Positions 34,139-43,603 of a stretch of DNA of 56,493 bases are shown piece by piece. How positions within the stretch are numbered: position 1 is the first letter of the stretch; the number at the start of each line of letters is the position of its first letter. Source of the DNA: Oscillatoria sp. CS-180 (lineage in GTDB: Bacteria; Cyanobacteriota; Cyanobacteriia; Phormidesmidales; Phormidesmidaceae); assembly GCF_028330965.1 (NCBI RefSeq), contig NZ_JAQMUB010000077.1, forward strand, positions 1 through 56,493. The letters run 5' to 3'. Under the pieces are notes generated by a model. It saw nothing but the letters and a program-made list of their open reading frames with translations, searched no databases and was not told where the DNA came from. Both the position numbers and the translations under genes were made by a program.

Positions 34139-36954
34139 TTGAAAATTGGGGAAGTCGCGAAGCAAGCTGGTGTTGCCGTAGGCGCGTTGCGGTATTACGA
34201 GAGTCTGGGGCTCATTCAGTCAGAGCACGGTGAGAACAGCTACCGCTACTATGCGCCCGAAACCGTGCAGCAGGTGCAGTTTATCAAGAAGGCCCAGGTG
34301 CAGGCGGTATCGATCTTTGGGGGGTATCGGCGACAGTTGCAGGTAGTGGTTGATCGTCAGCAGCTAGCAGCTTACGGCCTGTCGATTTTGCAGGTGCGCG
34401 ATGCGATCGATGCCAACAACATCAGCCAAGGCGCGGGGGTCCTGACCCAGGGTGATTCCGAAATTTTGGTGCGGGCCGATAAGCGAGCGCTCAGTGCCGC
34501 CGATGTGATGGACTACCTATCCTGGAGCAGGACGGCCAGGTGGTCTACGTCCGCGATGTGGCTACGGTAAAGGATACCTTTGAGGAGCGACGCAGCGGCT
34601 ACCGCTACAACGGCGAGGCTGCCCTTGCCGTCAACGTCATTCAGAAGCCGGACTCCAGCTCACCCCAGGTGATTAAGCAGGTGCGGGCCGAGCTAGAGAA
34701 AATTCAGGCAGAAAATCCCGGTCTCAGCTTTGAGGAAGCCTACGACAACTCCTATCTGGTCAATATCATCTTCGACAGCACCTTTCAAGAGCTGCTGATC
34801 AGCGTGCTGCTGGCGGGCATCGTGATTCTAATCTTTTTGGCAGACTTTCGGGCCAGGGCAATCATTATGATCTCGATTCCCACATCCCTGGCCCTTTCCA
34901 CACTGCCTTTCATGCCCATTGAGATGTCGCTCAACTCTTCTATCCTGATTGGCATGATGATGGCGATCAGGAAGCTGGTGGATGACTCGATTATCGTCAT
35001 CGACTCCATCGATCAAAAGCTGCGTCAGGGGTTGCGACCGATGCAGGCAGCGATTCGAGGTACCGGAGAAGTATTTCTCGCCAGTGCGGCAGCGAGCTGC
35101 GTGATGATTGCAGCACTATTACCGACAATTCTTGCCGGAGGACTGACTGGGCTGATGTTTGTGGGCATCGGCTGGCCCATGGTGTTTGCCTTCATCGCCT
35201 CGCTGATTGTCTCGGTGACGCTGATTCCCCTAATTGCCGCTTTCGTCCTGAAACCACCTCAAGAGCGACGACAACGACAAACCTGGCCGCAATGGTTGAC
35301 CACGCCAATGCGGGTGGGCTTCCAGAAACTGGAGCAGGGCTACGGCTGGCTGCTCGATCGCTGCATGAACAATCGCGAAATTACGCTAGCGATCGCGGGG
35401 TCTGCGATTGTGCTGGCCATTGCTATTTACCCCTTCGTGCCCCAAGAAATGATGCCCCTGGGTGATTCCGGCCAGTTCATGGCCTCCCTGGAAATGGAAG
35501 CCGGGACCTCCTTCGCGAAAACGGACGAGAGCGTTTACCAGCTAGAACAACTCCTACTCGCCCAACCCGATATTGCCAAAGTCTCTGCCCAAACCGGCTT
35601 TGAGCTGACCCGCAACAGCACCTATTTCACCGGCTACAGCATGGGCAGCGTCAACTCGGCGTCACTGATTGTCACCCTGGAGGATGAGCGCGAGCGCGAC
35701 ATCTGGGAAATCATGGACAGCGTCGAAGCCGAGGCCCGTCGCACCATTCCCGGCCTGCGCCGCATTGCCTTCAAAGAGATGGGCGTGGACGTCATGGCCA
35801 CCTCCGCTGCACCGATCCAGCTCGCGGTTTATGGCGAAGACCTGGACGTATTGCACCGTCTAGCGGAAGGTGTCCTTCGCATTGCCGAAGACACTCCCGG
35901 CCTGGTGATGGCCCAGATCAGTTCGGCCCTGACTCAGCCGGAATATCAGCTCACGGTTGATCGCCGTCGGGCAGAAGAATTGGGATTAGACGTGCGGATG
36001 GTGGCCCAGCAGGCCCGCTATGCCCTGAATGGGGGCTTCACCCAGCGCTACTACAACCGCCCGAACCTGCGGCAAAACTCGATTTTGGTGCGGTATGAAG
36101 AAGAAGATCGGGGCACCGTAGACAACTTGGCTAAAATCTATATTACCACATCCGACAGGCAGCAGGTGCCGCTAAACACCGTCGCTACCTTAGAACGTCA
36201 AAGCGGCCCGACTCTGATTGAGCATGTGGGCGGTAAGCGGGTAGTGTACGTCAATGGCTACTACCGCAAAGGTGGCCCTGCGTCGATGGATTTGTCGATG
36301 GCGATCGCTATGCGGGCGGGGCAAGAACTCAACTTTCCTCCGGGCTACGGTGTTGACTCCATGGGCGACATGACCGACATGATGATCGAGTTCGATCGCC
36401 TGCTCAAGGGATTGCTGGTATCACTAATTTTGATCTACCTGATTCTGGTAATTCAGTTCGGCTCCTTCATCCATCCCCTAGTCATGATGCTTTCGGTGCC
36501 ACTGCAACTGGTGGGCGTTTTTGGGGGACTAATCCTAGCTCAGCAAACCCTGTCGAGTGTATCAATTCTGGGCATCGTGATTCTCTCAGGGCTATCGCTC
36601 TCCGCTGCCATTCTGCTGCTAGAGCTAATTTTGGCGAAACGAGCTGAAGGGGTACCTCGGGATGTCGCGATTCGTATGGCTGGCCCAGTGCGGCTGAAAG
36701 CGATCACCATGACCACCCTCACTACCGTAATTGTCATCGTGCGGCTGGCCTTTTTCCCCGAAATCGGCATGGATGCCTACTCACCCATTGCTACAATGAT
36801 TTTGGGCGGACTGCTGCTCTCCACGCTGCTGACCCTGGTGGTGGTGCCAGTGGTGTATTCCTTCGTCGACGATGCGACCGAATGGCTGAAGCGACGGGGA
36901 CGGCAACGCAAAGTAGTTAGGCGTTCAAAAACAGTTGATTTGCCAGCAAAGTAA
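34139..36954 (+). pseudogene. MerR HTH fused to a truncated, frameshifted RND efflux permease
   Basis: A TTG at 34139 opens a MerR-family DNA-binding domain (KIGEVAKQAGVAVGALRYYE, SLGLIQSEHGENSYRYYAPE, VQFIKKAQ). Without a stop, the frame then continues from about 34298 as an RND permease near its residue 170 (AVSIFGGYRRQLQVVVDRQQ). A frameshift near 34520, at the expected PILEQDG segment, moves the coding frame to the open frame 34540-36954. That frame keeps the rest of the pump: TM segments, IRKLVDDSIIVIDSID, the second periplasmic domain and the C-terminal TM bundle, ending at 36954. The MerR effector-binding part and the first roughly 170 RND residues, including TM1, are missing, so a deletion joined two neighbouring genes. 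The 804-codon part could still be translated but should not make a working pump. Metal or drug efflux cannot be separated. Confidence 0.8.
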
Positions 36955-37155
36955 TTAGGTCTGATTATAATTATGCTACGAGAGATTTGCTGGAGTGCCG
37001 TACATAGTACCCATCGCGAAAATTATTTTTTCAAAAAGCCAGGGATTCTAGAAAGTTTTCGCACTCTAAAAAAGCCACTTCCAAGCTTATTTCATAGAGT
37101 ACTTTGTAAACATATCCAGGATCAAAGATATACTATTGCTCAAGGATTATAGAAA

Positions 37156-38910
37156 ATGGAACTACATGCATACACTAGAACAATTTCCGATCTTTTCTCT
37201 GTCAAAAAGAAATATGTCGTCCCTAGATTTCAAAGAGAATACTCATGGACGAAAGAAAAAGTTTCTGAGTTATGGGATGACATCGTTTCAAGTATTCTCA
37301 TGAACGAAGACGGTGAGTTAACTCATGAAGAATATTTTATTGGCTCACTTGTTCTCGTAGGAGATGACAAGTCTGTATCGATGCAAATCGTTGATGGTCA
37401 ACAGCGCCTTACAACACTTACAATCCTGCTTTCCGCTCTCTGTCAAAGGTTTGTGGAAATTGACAGAAAGAACTTGGCTGAGTCCATCTATGAAAACTAC
37501 ATTGCAGGAAAAGATGATGATGGCAATTATTACTTTAAATTAGAAAACGAAACACCTAAACCTTTTTTTCAAACAACAATTCAGCATATTGACAAAAGAG
37601 GAGAGTTGCCATCTTCAGAAGAAGAGAATACTCTTTTAAATTCATACAATGAATTCTATTCTTATACTTCCAAGAATCTCTTAGCGAAGAAGTTTAGACA
37701 GCTTGATATAGATGATGAATTGTATGAAAAGCTTTTGAAAGCAATTAGAGATCAAGTTGTCAAGTATCTCAAAGTCATCTTTATAACTGTCGGAGAAGAA
37801 GATGAAGCCTACACAATATTTGAAACTCTCAATGCGAGAGGAATGGATTTAAGTTTTGTAGATTTAATAAAAAACAAAGTATTTAAAAGTTTCAACACGA
37901 TTCATCCTGACGATTTTGCCAAAACCAAATGGAAAGAATTACGGAGCGTTATAACATCGAGAGATGGTGTAGGTAGCTTGGAAACCTTTGTAAGACATTG
38001 GTGGATAGCTAGATATAACTACACAAGTGCAGACAACGTTTACAAGCATTTCAAAAAACTTTGGAATAGTGGCGAAATAGATTCTAAAAATTTTTTGGAA
38101 GAGTTAGTCTGTGATGCCGCTCTTTATGCAAAGATATCTTCCCCCATTTCAGAAGACTTTAAACAGCAAGAAGAAAAGGATATATATAAATCTTTGGCTG
38201 CACTCAAGATCTTCAACATCAGTCAGCAAAGACCTTTTATACTAAGCCTTTTCAAGGCTTGGCAAAGAAAGTACTTGAAGTTGGGTGACGTTAAGAATAC
38301 GCTGTCCTTCCTTGAGAAATTCCATTTTTCTTTCAACGCGATTTGTTCTATGAGACCTTCAGGGATTGAAGGGAGTTATTCTAAAGCCGCAAGACAATTG
38401 ATAGAAGCAACAGATAAGCATTCAGCCAGAAAAGTTATTGAAGAACTTATTCAACAATTAAGTGCAAGAATACCTGACAGAGATAGTTTCAGTGAAGGCT
38501 TCTCTAAACTGAAATTCCTTAAGGGTAAGACTACGCAGAAGAAGCTTATTCAATACGTTTTCAATTATCTTGAATCCATTAAGCAAACAACTAACGAGTT
38601 TAAGCCTGACAGCATCACATTGGAGCATATATTATCTCAGTCATCCAGCTCAGGCGGTTTTGTAGGCTCCATTGGTAACTTATTGCCAATAGGTGAAAAA
38701 CTAAATGAAAGTGCTGGCAACAAGAGCTTTATTGAGAAGTTGGAGATTTATAAGCAATCTAACTATGCATTAACTCAAGAATTCACAAAGAATCCTCCTG
38801 GAACATGGGGAAAGGAAGAAATCGAATCTAGAACACGTTCTTTAGCGCAGGATTGTTATGACTCTATGTGGAATTTAGATGAGTCGAGCCCTGAAGACGC
38901 ATCAAGCTAA
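37156..38910 (+). CDS. DUF262/DUF1524 (GmrSD-like) protein, candidate type IV restriction enzyme
   Basis: The product is 584 residues. The N-terminal DUF262 domain has YVVPRFQREYSWTKEKVSEL and, near residue 79, the DGQQRLTTLTIL motif, the ParB-like NTPase signature of GmrS. Then come FETLNARGMDLSFVDLIKNK and a helical region. The C-terminal DUF1524 HNH-like region starts at TLEHILSQ (about 487) and continues as GSIGNLLPIGEKLNESAGNK with F-x-x-K, keeping the His/Asn/Asn/Lys pattern of the GmrD nuclease; the usual HxxP is only partly kept. GmrSD-type enzymes cut glucosylated or otherwise modified phage DNA. The gene is AT-rich and sits between the RND remnant and the RppA-like regulator. Confidence 0.82.
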   Translation: MELHAYTRTISDLFSVKKKYVVPRFQREYSWTKEKVSELWDDIVSSILMNEDGELTHEEYFIGSLVLVGDDKSVSMQIVDGQQRLTTLTILLSALCQRFVEIDRKNLAESIYENYIAGKDDDGNYYFKLENETPKPFFQTTIQHIDKRGELPSSEEENTLLNSYNEFYSYTSKNLLAKKFRQLDIDDELYEKLLKAIRDQVVKYLKVIFITVGEEDEAYTIFETLNARGMDLSFVDLIKNKVFKSFNTIHPDDFAKTKWKELRSVITSRDGVGSLETFVRHWWIARYNYTSADNVYKHFKKLWNSGEIDSKNFLEELVCDAALYAKISSPISEDFKQQEEKDIYKSLAALKIFNISQQRPFILSLFKAWQRKYLKLGDVKNTLSFLEKFHFSFNAICSMRPSGIEGSYSKAARQLIEATDKHSARKVIEELIQQLSARIPDRDSFSEGFSKLKFLKGKTTQKKLIQYVFNYLESIKQTTNEFKPDSITLEHILSQSSSSGGFVGSIGNLLPIGEKLNESAGNKSFIEKLEIYKQSNYALTQEFTKNPPGTWGKEEIESRTRSLAQDCYDSMWNLDESSPEDASS

Positions 38911-38931
38911 AAAATAGTCAAGCTAACGACT

Positions 38932-39624
38932 ATGCGTATCTTGCTAGTTGAAGACGAACCCGATTTAGGCAAAGCCATCAAGCGGACCCTGACCCAGGAA
39001 GCCTATGTGGTGGATTGGGTGCAGTCGGGAGATGAGGCATTTTCCTACCTGGAACACGATCTGTCCCTCTATACGGTGGGCGTGTTTGACTGGATGCTGC
39101 CAGGAAAATCGGGCATTGAGCTGTGTGAGTGGCTGCGATCGCACCACCACGCTCTCCCCGTCCTCATCCTTACCGCTAAAGACCAAATCGCCGATCGCAT
39201 CACAGGCTTAGATTCAGGAGCCGACGATTATCTCGTCAAACCCTTCAGCATGGCGGAACTGCTAGCCCGGCTGCGAGCCCTACGACGGCGATCGCCCGAC
39301 CTCAAACCGGCTCACATTCAAATCGGGCCACTAACACTGGATTGCGATCGCCGCGTTGCGTTTCTACATCACAATGAAGCCTCTGAGCAGCGCATTGAAC
39401 TGACGCAAAAAGAGTTTCAACTGCTGCAATATATGATGGAGCATCCCAACCAGATTCTCACCCGTGATCAGGTGCTCAATCAGCTCTGGGAAATTGGAGC
39501 CGAACCCAACAGCAACGTAGTGGCCGCGCAAATGCGCTTATTGCGTCGCAAGCTGGCTCAACATGAGTGTGATGATTTCATCGAAACCGTCTATGGCATG
39601 GGATATCGCTTCAAAACCGAATAG
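38932..39624 (+). CDS. rppA: OmpR/PhoB-family response regulator, RppA/NrsR-like
   Basis: The product is 230 residues. The receiver domain has LVEDEPDLG at the start, the phospho-acceptor in GVFDWMLPGKSG (Asp near 53), LILTAKD and YLVKPFSMAELLARLRAL. The C-terminal winged helix ends in VYGMGYRF. The FDWMLPG wording and the linked kinase match cyanobacterial RppA/NrsR, which respond to redox state or nickel. The gene follows the DUF262 stop by 21 bp and overlaps the kinase gene by 32 bp. It is a plausible binder of the ATTTCAT direct repeats at 27.6, 29.5 and 45.4-45.5 kb. Confidence 0.88.
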   Translation: MRILLVEDEPDLGKAIKRTLTQEAYVVDWVQSGDEAFSYLEHDLSLYTVGVFDWMLPGKSGIELCEWLRSHHHALPVLILTAKDQIADRITGLDSGADDYLVKPFSMAELLARLRALRRRSPDLKPAHIQIGPLTLDCDRRVAFLHHNEASEQRIELTQKEFQLLQYMMEHPNQILTRDQVLNQLWEIGAEPNSNVVAAQMRLLRRKLAQHECDDFIETVYGMGYRFKTE

Positions 39625-40960
39625 ACTGTTTCGCCGTAGTCGTTGGCAACTCACCGCTTGGTATACGGGCGTGATGGCTGTCGTGCTGGGGCTGAGTGGG
39701 TTGGGCGTGTATGAAGCGATCGCCCACGCCCATCGAGTGACCGCTGACCGTGAACTCAAGTCAGTCGCTGAAACGGTTCATGATGCGGTGGAGGAAACCC
39801 TGACCACAAATGGCCAATTAGAAACCGTCTCCCAAACGCTACTGCCCAACCTGTGCGTCGCTGGCGAAGACTGTCTAGTCCCTTTCGAGCCGTCTCAAGG
39901 TCATCCAGGACATCAAGATGGCACGCTTTATCATGGTAGCTACTACATTCGAGTCCTGGAGCCTGATGGGACGCTAATGGCAACAGCAGGCTTTTATCCT
40001 GAAGGATTGCCGGTTGCTAGCATCGAGTCATCCTGGCAAACCCTGAGGGACAGTGAAGGCAACCAGTATCGCCAGATCACCTTGCCGCTGTCTGCCCTAG
40101 ACGACCAAACCCCGTTGGGTAGCCTGCTGGTAGGGCGTTCTTTCAGCGACTTTGCCGCCTACCTCGCCACTATTCGCTGGATCATTGCGTTGAGTTTACC
40201 CGTAACAATGGGGCTGATTGCCGCCGCTAGTTGGTGGTTAGCCGGTTTAGCGCTGGAGCCTGTGCAGGTGTCCTATCGCAAAATTCAGCAGTTCACGGCT
40301 GATGCCGCCCATGAATTACGGACACCCCTCACCGCTGTTCAAGCCACCGCTGAGTCAGTGATGCGTTTACCCAACATCTCTGACCCCGAAGCACGAGAAA
40401 CGCTACAGGTGATTACGCGCCAAAATCAGCGGCTAACAACTTTGGTCAGCGACCTGCTACTGCTCTCGCGCCTGGATACCCAAAGTCCCGCTCCGATGGC
40501 TGCCTGTTGTCTGCAGGATGTGCTCAGTGATATCGAAGAGGAGCTGGCTGCATTGGCGATCGCCAGTGATATTCACCTGATACTTGACCAACCGGCACAA
40601 CCACCGATTACCGTCATGGGTAATGAAGCCCATCTCTATCGGCTGGTGCTTAATGTCGTCAGCAATGCCCTCCAGCACACGCCTGCTGACGGCAAAGTGA
40701 TGATGCAACTACGGCAAACAGACAGACAAGCTGTCATCACGGTACAAGACACCGGCATTGGCATTGACCCTAAAGATCAAGCCCATATCTTCGATCGCTT
40801 CTACCGCGTCAATAAAGACCGCTCTCGTCAGAGTGGGGGAGCCGGGTTGGGATTAGCTATTGCAAAGGCGATCGCTCAAGCCCATGGTGGCGATATTCAG
40901 GTGCAGAGTCAACCTGGCAAGGGCAGCACGTTTACGATTACCCTACCCACTTCGTCTTAA
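39593..40960 (+). CDS. rppB: Sensor histidine kinase, RppB/NrsS-like
   Basis: From the ATG at 39593 the product is 455 residues; the frame is open to 39563. The start overlaps the regulator gene by 32 bp, so the genes are translationally coupled. Two TM segments (about 22-42 and 192-218) flank a sensor domain of about 150 residues containing a CVAGEDC pair and a GHPGHQDG His cluster that could bind metal. HisKA follows (DAAHELRTPLTAVQATAESV), then the N box NVVSNALQHTP, DTGIGI and GGAGLGLAIAKAIAQAHGG. All catalytic motifs are intact. The probable role is envelope metal or redox sensing. Confidence 0.87.
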   Translation: MAWDIASKPNRLFRRSRWQLTAWYTGVMAVVLGLSGLGVYEAIAHAHRVTADRELKSVAETVHDAVEETLTTNGQLETVSQTLLPNLCVAGEDCLVPFEPSQGHPGHQDGTLYHGSYYIRVLEPDGTLMATAGFYPEGLPVASIESSWQTLRDSEGNQYRQITLPLSALDDQTPLGSLLVGRSFSDFAAYLATIRWIIALSLPVTMGLIAAASWWLAGLALEPVQVSYRKIQQFTADAAHELRTPLTAVQATAESVMRLPNISDPEARETLQVITRQNQRLTTLVSDLLLLSRLDTQSPAPMAACCLQDVLSDIEEELAALAIASDIHLILDQPAQPPITVMGNEAHLYRLVLNVVSNALQHTPADGKVMMQLRQTDRQAVITVQDTGIGIDPKDQAHIFDRFYRVNKDRSRQSGGAGLGLAIAKAIAQAHGGDIQVQSQPGKGSTFTITLPTSS

Positions 40961-41033
40961 AGGGACTTCTGCGATTCCGCAGCGTTCGCTAGATTAAGAG
41001 TGTCAGTCATGTCTCGATGGAGCGATCGCCACG

Positions 41034-41627
41034 ATGATTGCGATTCCGGCTGGGTTTAGCTCTCAAGAATACTTGGCGATGGAGCAAGAGAACACCATTC
41101 GCCATGAGTATCGGCGGGGCTTGGTTTATGCAATGGCGGGTGGCAGCGACGACCATAGCCGCCTCAGTATTAATCTGCTGACAGAGATCAACCTGCATTT
41201 ACGAGATAGCGACTGCCAGTTTTTTTCGGGGGATGTCAAGGTCAACTATGCCGATGACTTTTTCTATTATCCCGATGCGTTTGTCACCTGCGATCCACGA
41301 GATCGGGAAGATCGCTACGTGAAGCGCTTCCCGAAACTGATCGCCGAGGTGCTATCTCCTTCAACGGAGGAATTTGACCGAAGCGTCAAGTTTGAGGATT
41401 ATCAGTTGCTGGATTCTTTGGAAGAGTATGTGTTGATTTCTCAGGATGAAATGTGGGTCGAATGTCGGCGGCGAATTTCATCGAAATCCGACCAATGGGA
41501 GACTGAGACTTTTGGTGCAGGAGAGCCAGTATTGTTGAAAAGTATTGGATTGAAGGTTGCGATCGCTGGCTTGTATCGTGGTGTTAGCTTAACTGAAGCT
41601 ACACCAAATGGTAGCAATTCAACTTAA
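41034..41627 (+). CDS. Uma2 family (DUF820) nuclease-like protein
   Basis: The product is 197 residues from the ATG at 41034, of typical length. It has FSSQEYLAMEQENTIRHEYR, GLVYAMAGGSDDHSRLSINL, FYYPDAFVTCDPRDREDRYV, PKLIAEVLSPSTEEFDRSVK and LEEYVLISQDEMWVECRRR, the full set of Uma2 motifs. It is intact, unlike the copy at 20578. Its function is unknown beyond the restriction-endonuclease-like fold; cyanobacterial genomes carry many copies. Confidence 0.88.
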   Translation: MIAIPAGFSSQEYLAMEQENTIRHEYRRGLVYAMAGGSDDHSRLSINLLTEINLHLRDSDCQFFSGDVKVNYADDFFYYPDAFVTCDPRDREDRYVKRFPKLIAEVLSPSTEEFDRSVKFEDYQLLDSLEEYVLISQDEMWVECRRRISSKSDQWETETFGAGEPVLLKSIGLKVAIAGLYRGVSLTEATPNGSNST

Positions 41628-41662
41628 TCTCAAGGTGTATCGGGGAGCGAGAAAATTAGACA

Positions 41663-41869
41663 TTGCCAAAGAAGATTCGAGAACTTAAGGCTATGCTCAG
41701 AAAAGCGGGTTTCACTGAAAATTCTGGTAAGGGAAGTCATACGAAATGGCTCCATCCGCTTTATCCAGGTCGGGTAACTTTATCTGGCAAAGATGGCAAT
41801 GATGCCAAGCCTTATCAGGAAAAAGAAGTTACAGAAGCGATTAAAGTCGTCAAACAACGAGAGGGATAA
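41663..41869 (+). CDS. hicA: HicA toxin (mRNA interferase)
   Basis: The product is 68 residues from a TTG at 41663. It has the HicA pattern: IRELKAMLRKAGF, then GKGSHTKWLHP with the catalytic His in GSH, VTLSGKDG and a short C-terminal helix. HicA toxins are dsRBD-fold ribonucleases that cleave mRNA when freed from HicB. It is followed seven bases later by the hicB start. Confidence 0.85.
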   Translation: MPKKIRELKAMLRKAGFTENSGKGSHTKWLHPLYPGRVTLSGKDGNDAKPYQEKEVTEAIKVVKQREG

Positions 41870-41875
41870 AGTATT

Positions 41876-42082
41876 GTGAGTACTCTTCGATATCAGATGG
41901 TGATTACCTGGTCAGATGAGGACAATTGCTATCTAGTGCATTTGCCTGATTTCCCAGAACAAACCCATCGCACACATGGCGACAGCTATGAAGAAGCGGC
42001 TAGAAATGGCGAGGAGGTTTTACAACTTTTACTTGAGGAAGACGGATTATCCTTGCCTAAACCCAATCCTTCTGCAGCATAG
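41876..42082 (+). CDS. hicB: HicB antitoxin
   Basis: The product is 68 residues from a GTG at 41876, in an operon with hicA. It has YQMVITWSDEDNCYLVHLPD, FPEQTHRTHGDSYEEAARNG and EEVLQLLLEEDG, the partially degenerate RNase H-like fold of HicB. This is a short form without a C-terminal DNA-binding domain, so autoregulation may need another factor. Confidence 0.87.
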   Translation: MSTLRYQMVITWSDEDNCYLVHLPDFPEQTHRTHGDSYEEAARNGEEVLQLLLEEDGLSLPKPNPSAA

Positions 42083-42118
42083 CTATCTTAGGGACGAAAG
42101 CAATTGCCAACCAACTGT

Positions 42119-42709
42119 TTAGTACGGTGCTTCATTATGAATTTCCTGGGCCAGTTCCTTAAGCTTAGAAGATAGGTCAGGAAAGCGCCCTTGCACTTTT
42201 AGCCATGATCCGGCACTTCCTATTTTTTCTTGACCAGTAGCTGACAAAACAGCCCTTTTAGATTGGCGACTCTCATGAGCTGCGTAATTCCTCAAAGCAC
42301 AAAGCTTCTCCAAAGGAGCTTTATATATCGGTTTTCTAACTACAGTGACTAGATAGTGAGTGTCTGGAACATATCTCTTTAAATTTCTGATTAATCCATC
42401 CCTACCTTTAAAGTCGAAATACCCGCCACTCAAAACTAAGTACTCGCATACTTCATCTGTAAGATGTTTAGGGAATTTTATGCCAGCAACTTCAGAAATT
42501 GTTTCGGTATTATTATTAATTGCTCCAATAATACCTGCGAGCATTATTTTCTCAAACTCCCTATACAAACGAATAATTGCATAGTCATGACTCCACGACT
42601 TATGTTCGTCAGACATAGATGAAATTGAGGTACTCAGAAATGAGTCAAGCTCATCTATTTTTGACATAAAATCCTCTGCGGATTTTCTTATGCTCTTTTT
42701 TCGAGACAC
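42119..42709 (-). CDS. HEPN-domain protein
   Basis: The product is 196 residues. An RNYAAH sequence near residue 145 fits the Rx4-6H catalytic motif of HEPN ribonucleases, in a helical context (YKAPLEKLCALRNYAAHESR). The upstream part (WSHDYAIIRLYREFEKIMLA) resembles RiboL-PSP/MAE-type HEPN proteins. No MNT partner is adjacent. It converges on hicB with a 36-bp gap. A defence or toxin role is inferred from the family. Confidence 0.65.
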   Translation of the reverse strand: MSRKKSIRKSAEDFMSKIDELDSFLSTSISSMSDEHKSWSHDYAIIRLYREFEKIMLAGIIGAINNNTETISEVAGIKFPKHLTDEVCEYLVLSGGYFDFKGRDGLIRNLKRYVPDTHYLVTVVRKPIYKAPLEKLCALRNYAAHESRQSKRAVLSATGQEKIGSAGSWLKVQGRFPDLSSKLKELAQEIHNEAPY

Positions 42710-42834
42710 TAAAATTTCCTTGTGTGGCTAATAATGATATGTTCAACGTTAAATCTGACCCTACACAACAGAGGGATTGTCCGTCGTTTGTGGCAAATAG
42801 CACTCCAAACTCAGATATTATCCGTCAAATCAGC

Positions 42835-42893
42835 TTTGCTCGTCGTAGCATCACGGCGTTGAGGGCTAAAATCACCGTGGGAAAGCTCATATG
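42835..42893 (-). pseudogene. Remnant of a copper P-type ATPase C-terminus (copy A)
   Basis: One minus-strand frame reads SFPTVILALNAVMLRRAKLI and stops. It matches the last residues of the ATPase remnant at 43234 (TTVIVAINAVMLRRAKLA). Nothing of the enzyme remains upstream. Two such tails so close together point to a duplication followed by deletions. Confidence 0.6.
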
Positions 42894-43002
42894 CTAATGC
42901 TTCCTTCACTCCAATACGCTTCACCAGGCTAAACATACTACTGCTTTGCCCGTCACGTAAAATCAAGCTATCAGGCATCTTCTAGCAGAGCGGATTACTC
43001 CT

Positions 43003-43212
43003 ATGCCCGAAATCGTCGAAATTCCGATTGAACTGACTCAGTTCCAGCTTCCCCAGGCAGTCCAGGCGCGGTTGCAACATCTGCTCTATCGCCAGGACGG
43101 GGGCACTGTCCTCTCGCAAGCAGAGCGTCAGGAAGCGGAGGGCTTAGTTGAGCTGGCAGAGTTCTTATCCTTGCTGCACCTCCGCTCAAACCGAGTGACC
43201 AGGCAGGCTTAG
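43003..43212 (+). CDS. Small hypothetical protein (cyanobacterial type)
   Basis: The product is 69 residues: EIPIELTQFQLPQAVQARLQ, LLYRQDGGTVLSQAERQEAE, GLVELAEFLSLLHLRSNRVT. The LT/SxAERxEAxGLVxLAEFLSLL pattern is a common small cyanobacterial protein of unknown function, sometimes next to toxin-antitoxin genes. It lies between the two ATPase remnants in opposite orientation, which suggests an insertion between them. Confidence 0.6.
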   Translation: MPEIVEIPIELTQFQLPQAVQARLQHLLYRQDGGTVLSQAERQEAEGLVELAEFLSLLHLRSNRVTRQA

Positions 43213-43233
43213 ATGAGTATGATTCCGGCTTCT

Positions 43234-43603
43234 CTACGCTAGCTTGGCCCGACGCAGCATGACGGCATTGATCGCCACAATTACCGTCGTAAGGCTCATC
43301 AACAATGCGCCCACCGCAGGCGAGAACACAATCCCCCAAGCCGACAGCACCCCGGCTGCTAGCAGAATGGCGATGACGTTGTACCCCGTCGCCCAGAACA
43401 GGTTTTGAATCATCTTGCCGTAGGTCTGTTTCGCCAATACCAGCGCCTTCACCGCATCTAGAGGGTCGTCTTCTACCCAGTACCAGGTCAGCCGATTCGA
43501 TCGCCAAATTCGTCCCCGCGCCGATCACTAGCCTCATGTTGGCTTTCAGCAACGCCGCTGCATCATTGATACCACCATTCACAAAAGCGATCGCGCTCTT
43601 CAC
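43234..43603 (-). pseudogene. CopA/CopB-type P-ATPase C-terminal fragment with frameshift (copy B)
   Basis: The upper frame from 43603 gives VNGGINDAAALLKANMRLVI, then GAGTNLAIESADLVL, the hinge region of heavy-metal P1B ATPases; the canonical GDGINDAPAL has decayed to NGGINDAAAL. Near 43470 the frame shifts, and the lower frame to 43234 continues as LVLAKQTYGKMIQNLFWATG, YNVIAILLAAGVLSAWGIVF and a closing AINAVMLRRAKLA. The CPC membrane site, the DKTG phosphorylation site and the whole N-terminal part are absent, so it cannot pump. Confidence 0.8.

Noticed and set aside
34120..34160. ATG at 34120 as start of the MerR-like gene
   Set aside because: It is in a different frame from the MerR domain; the domain is read from the TTG at 34139.
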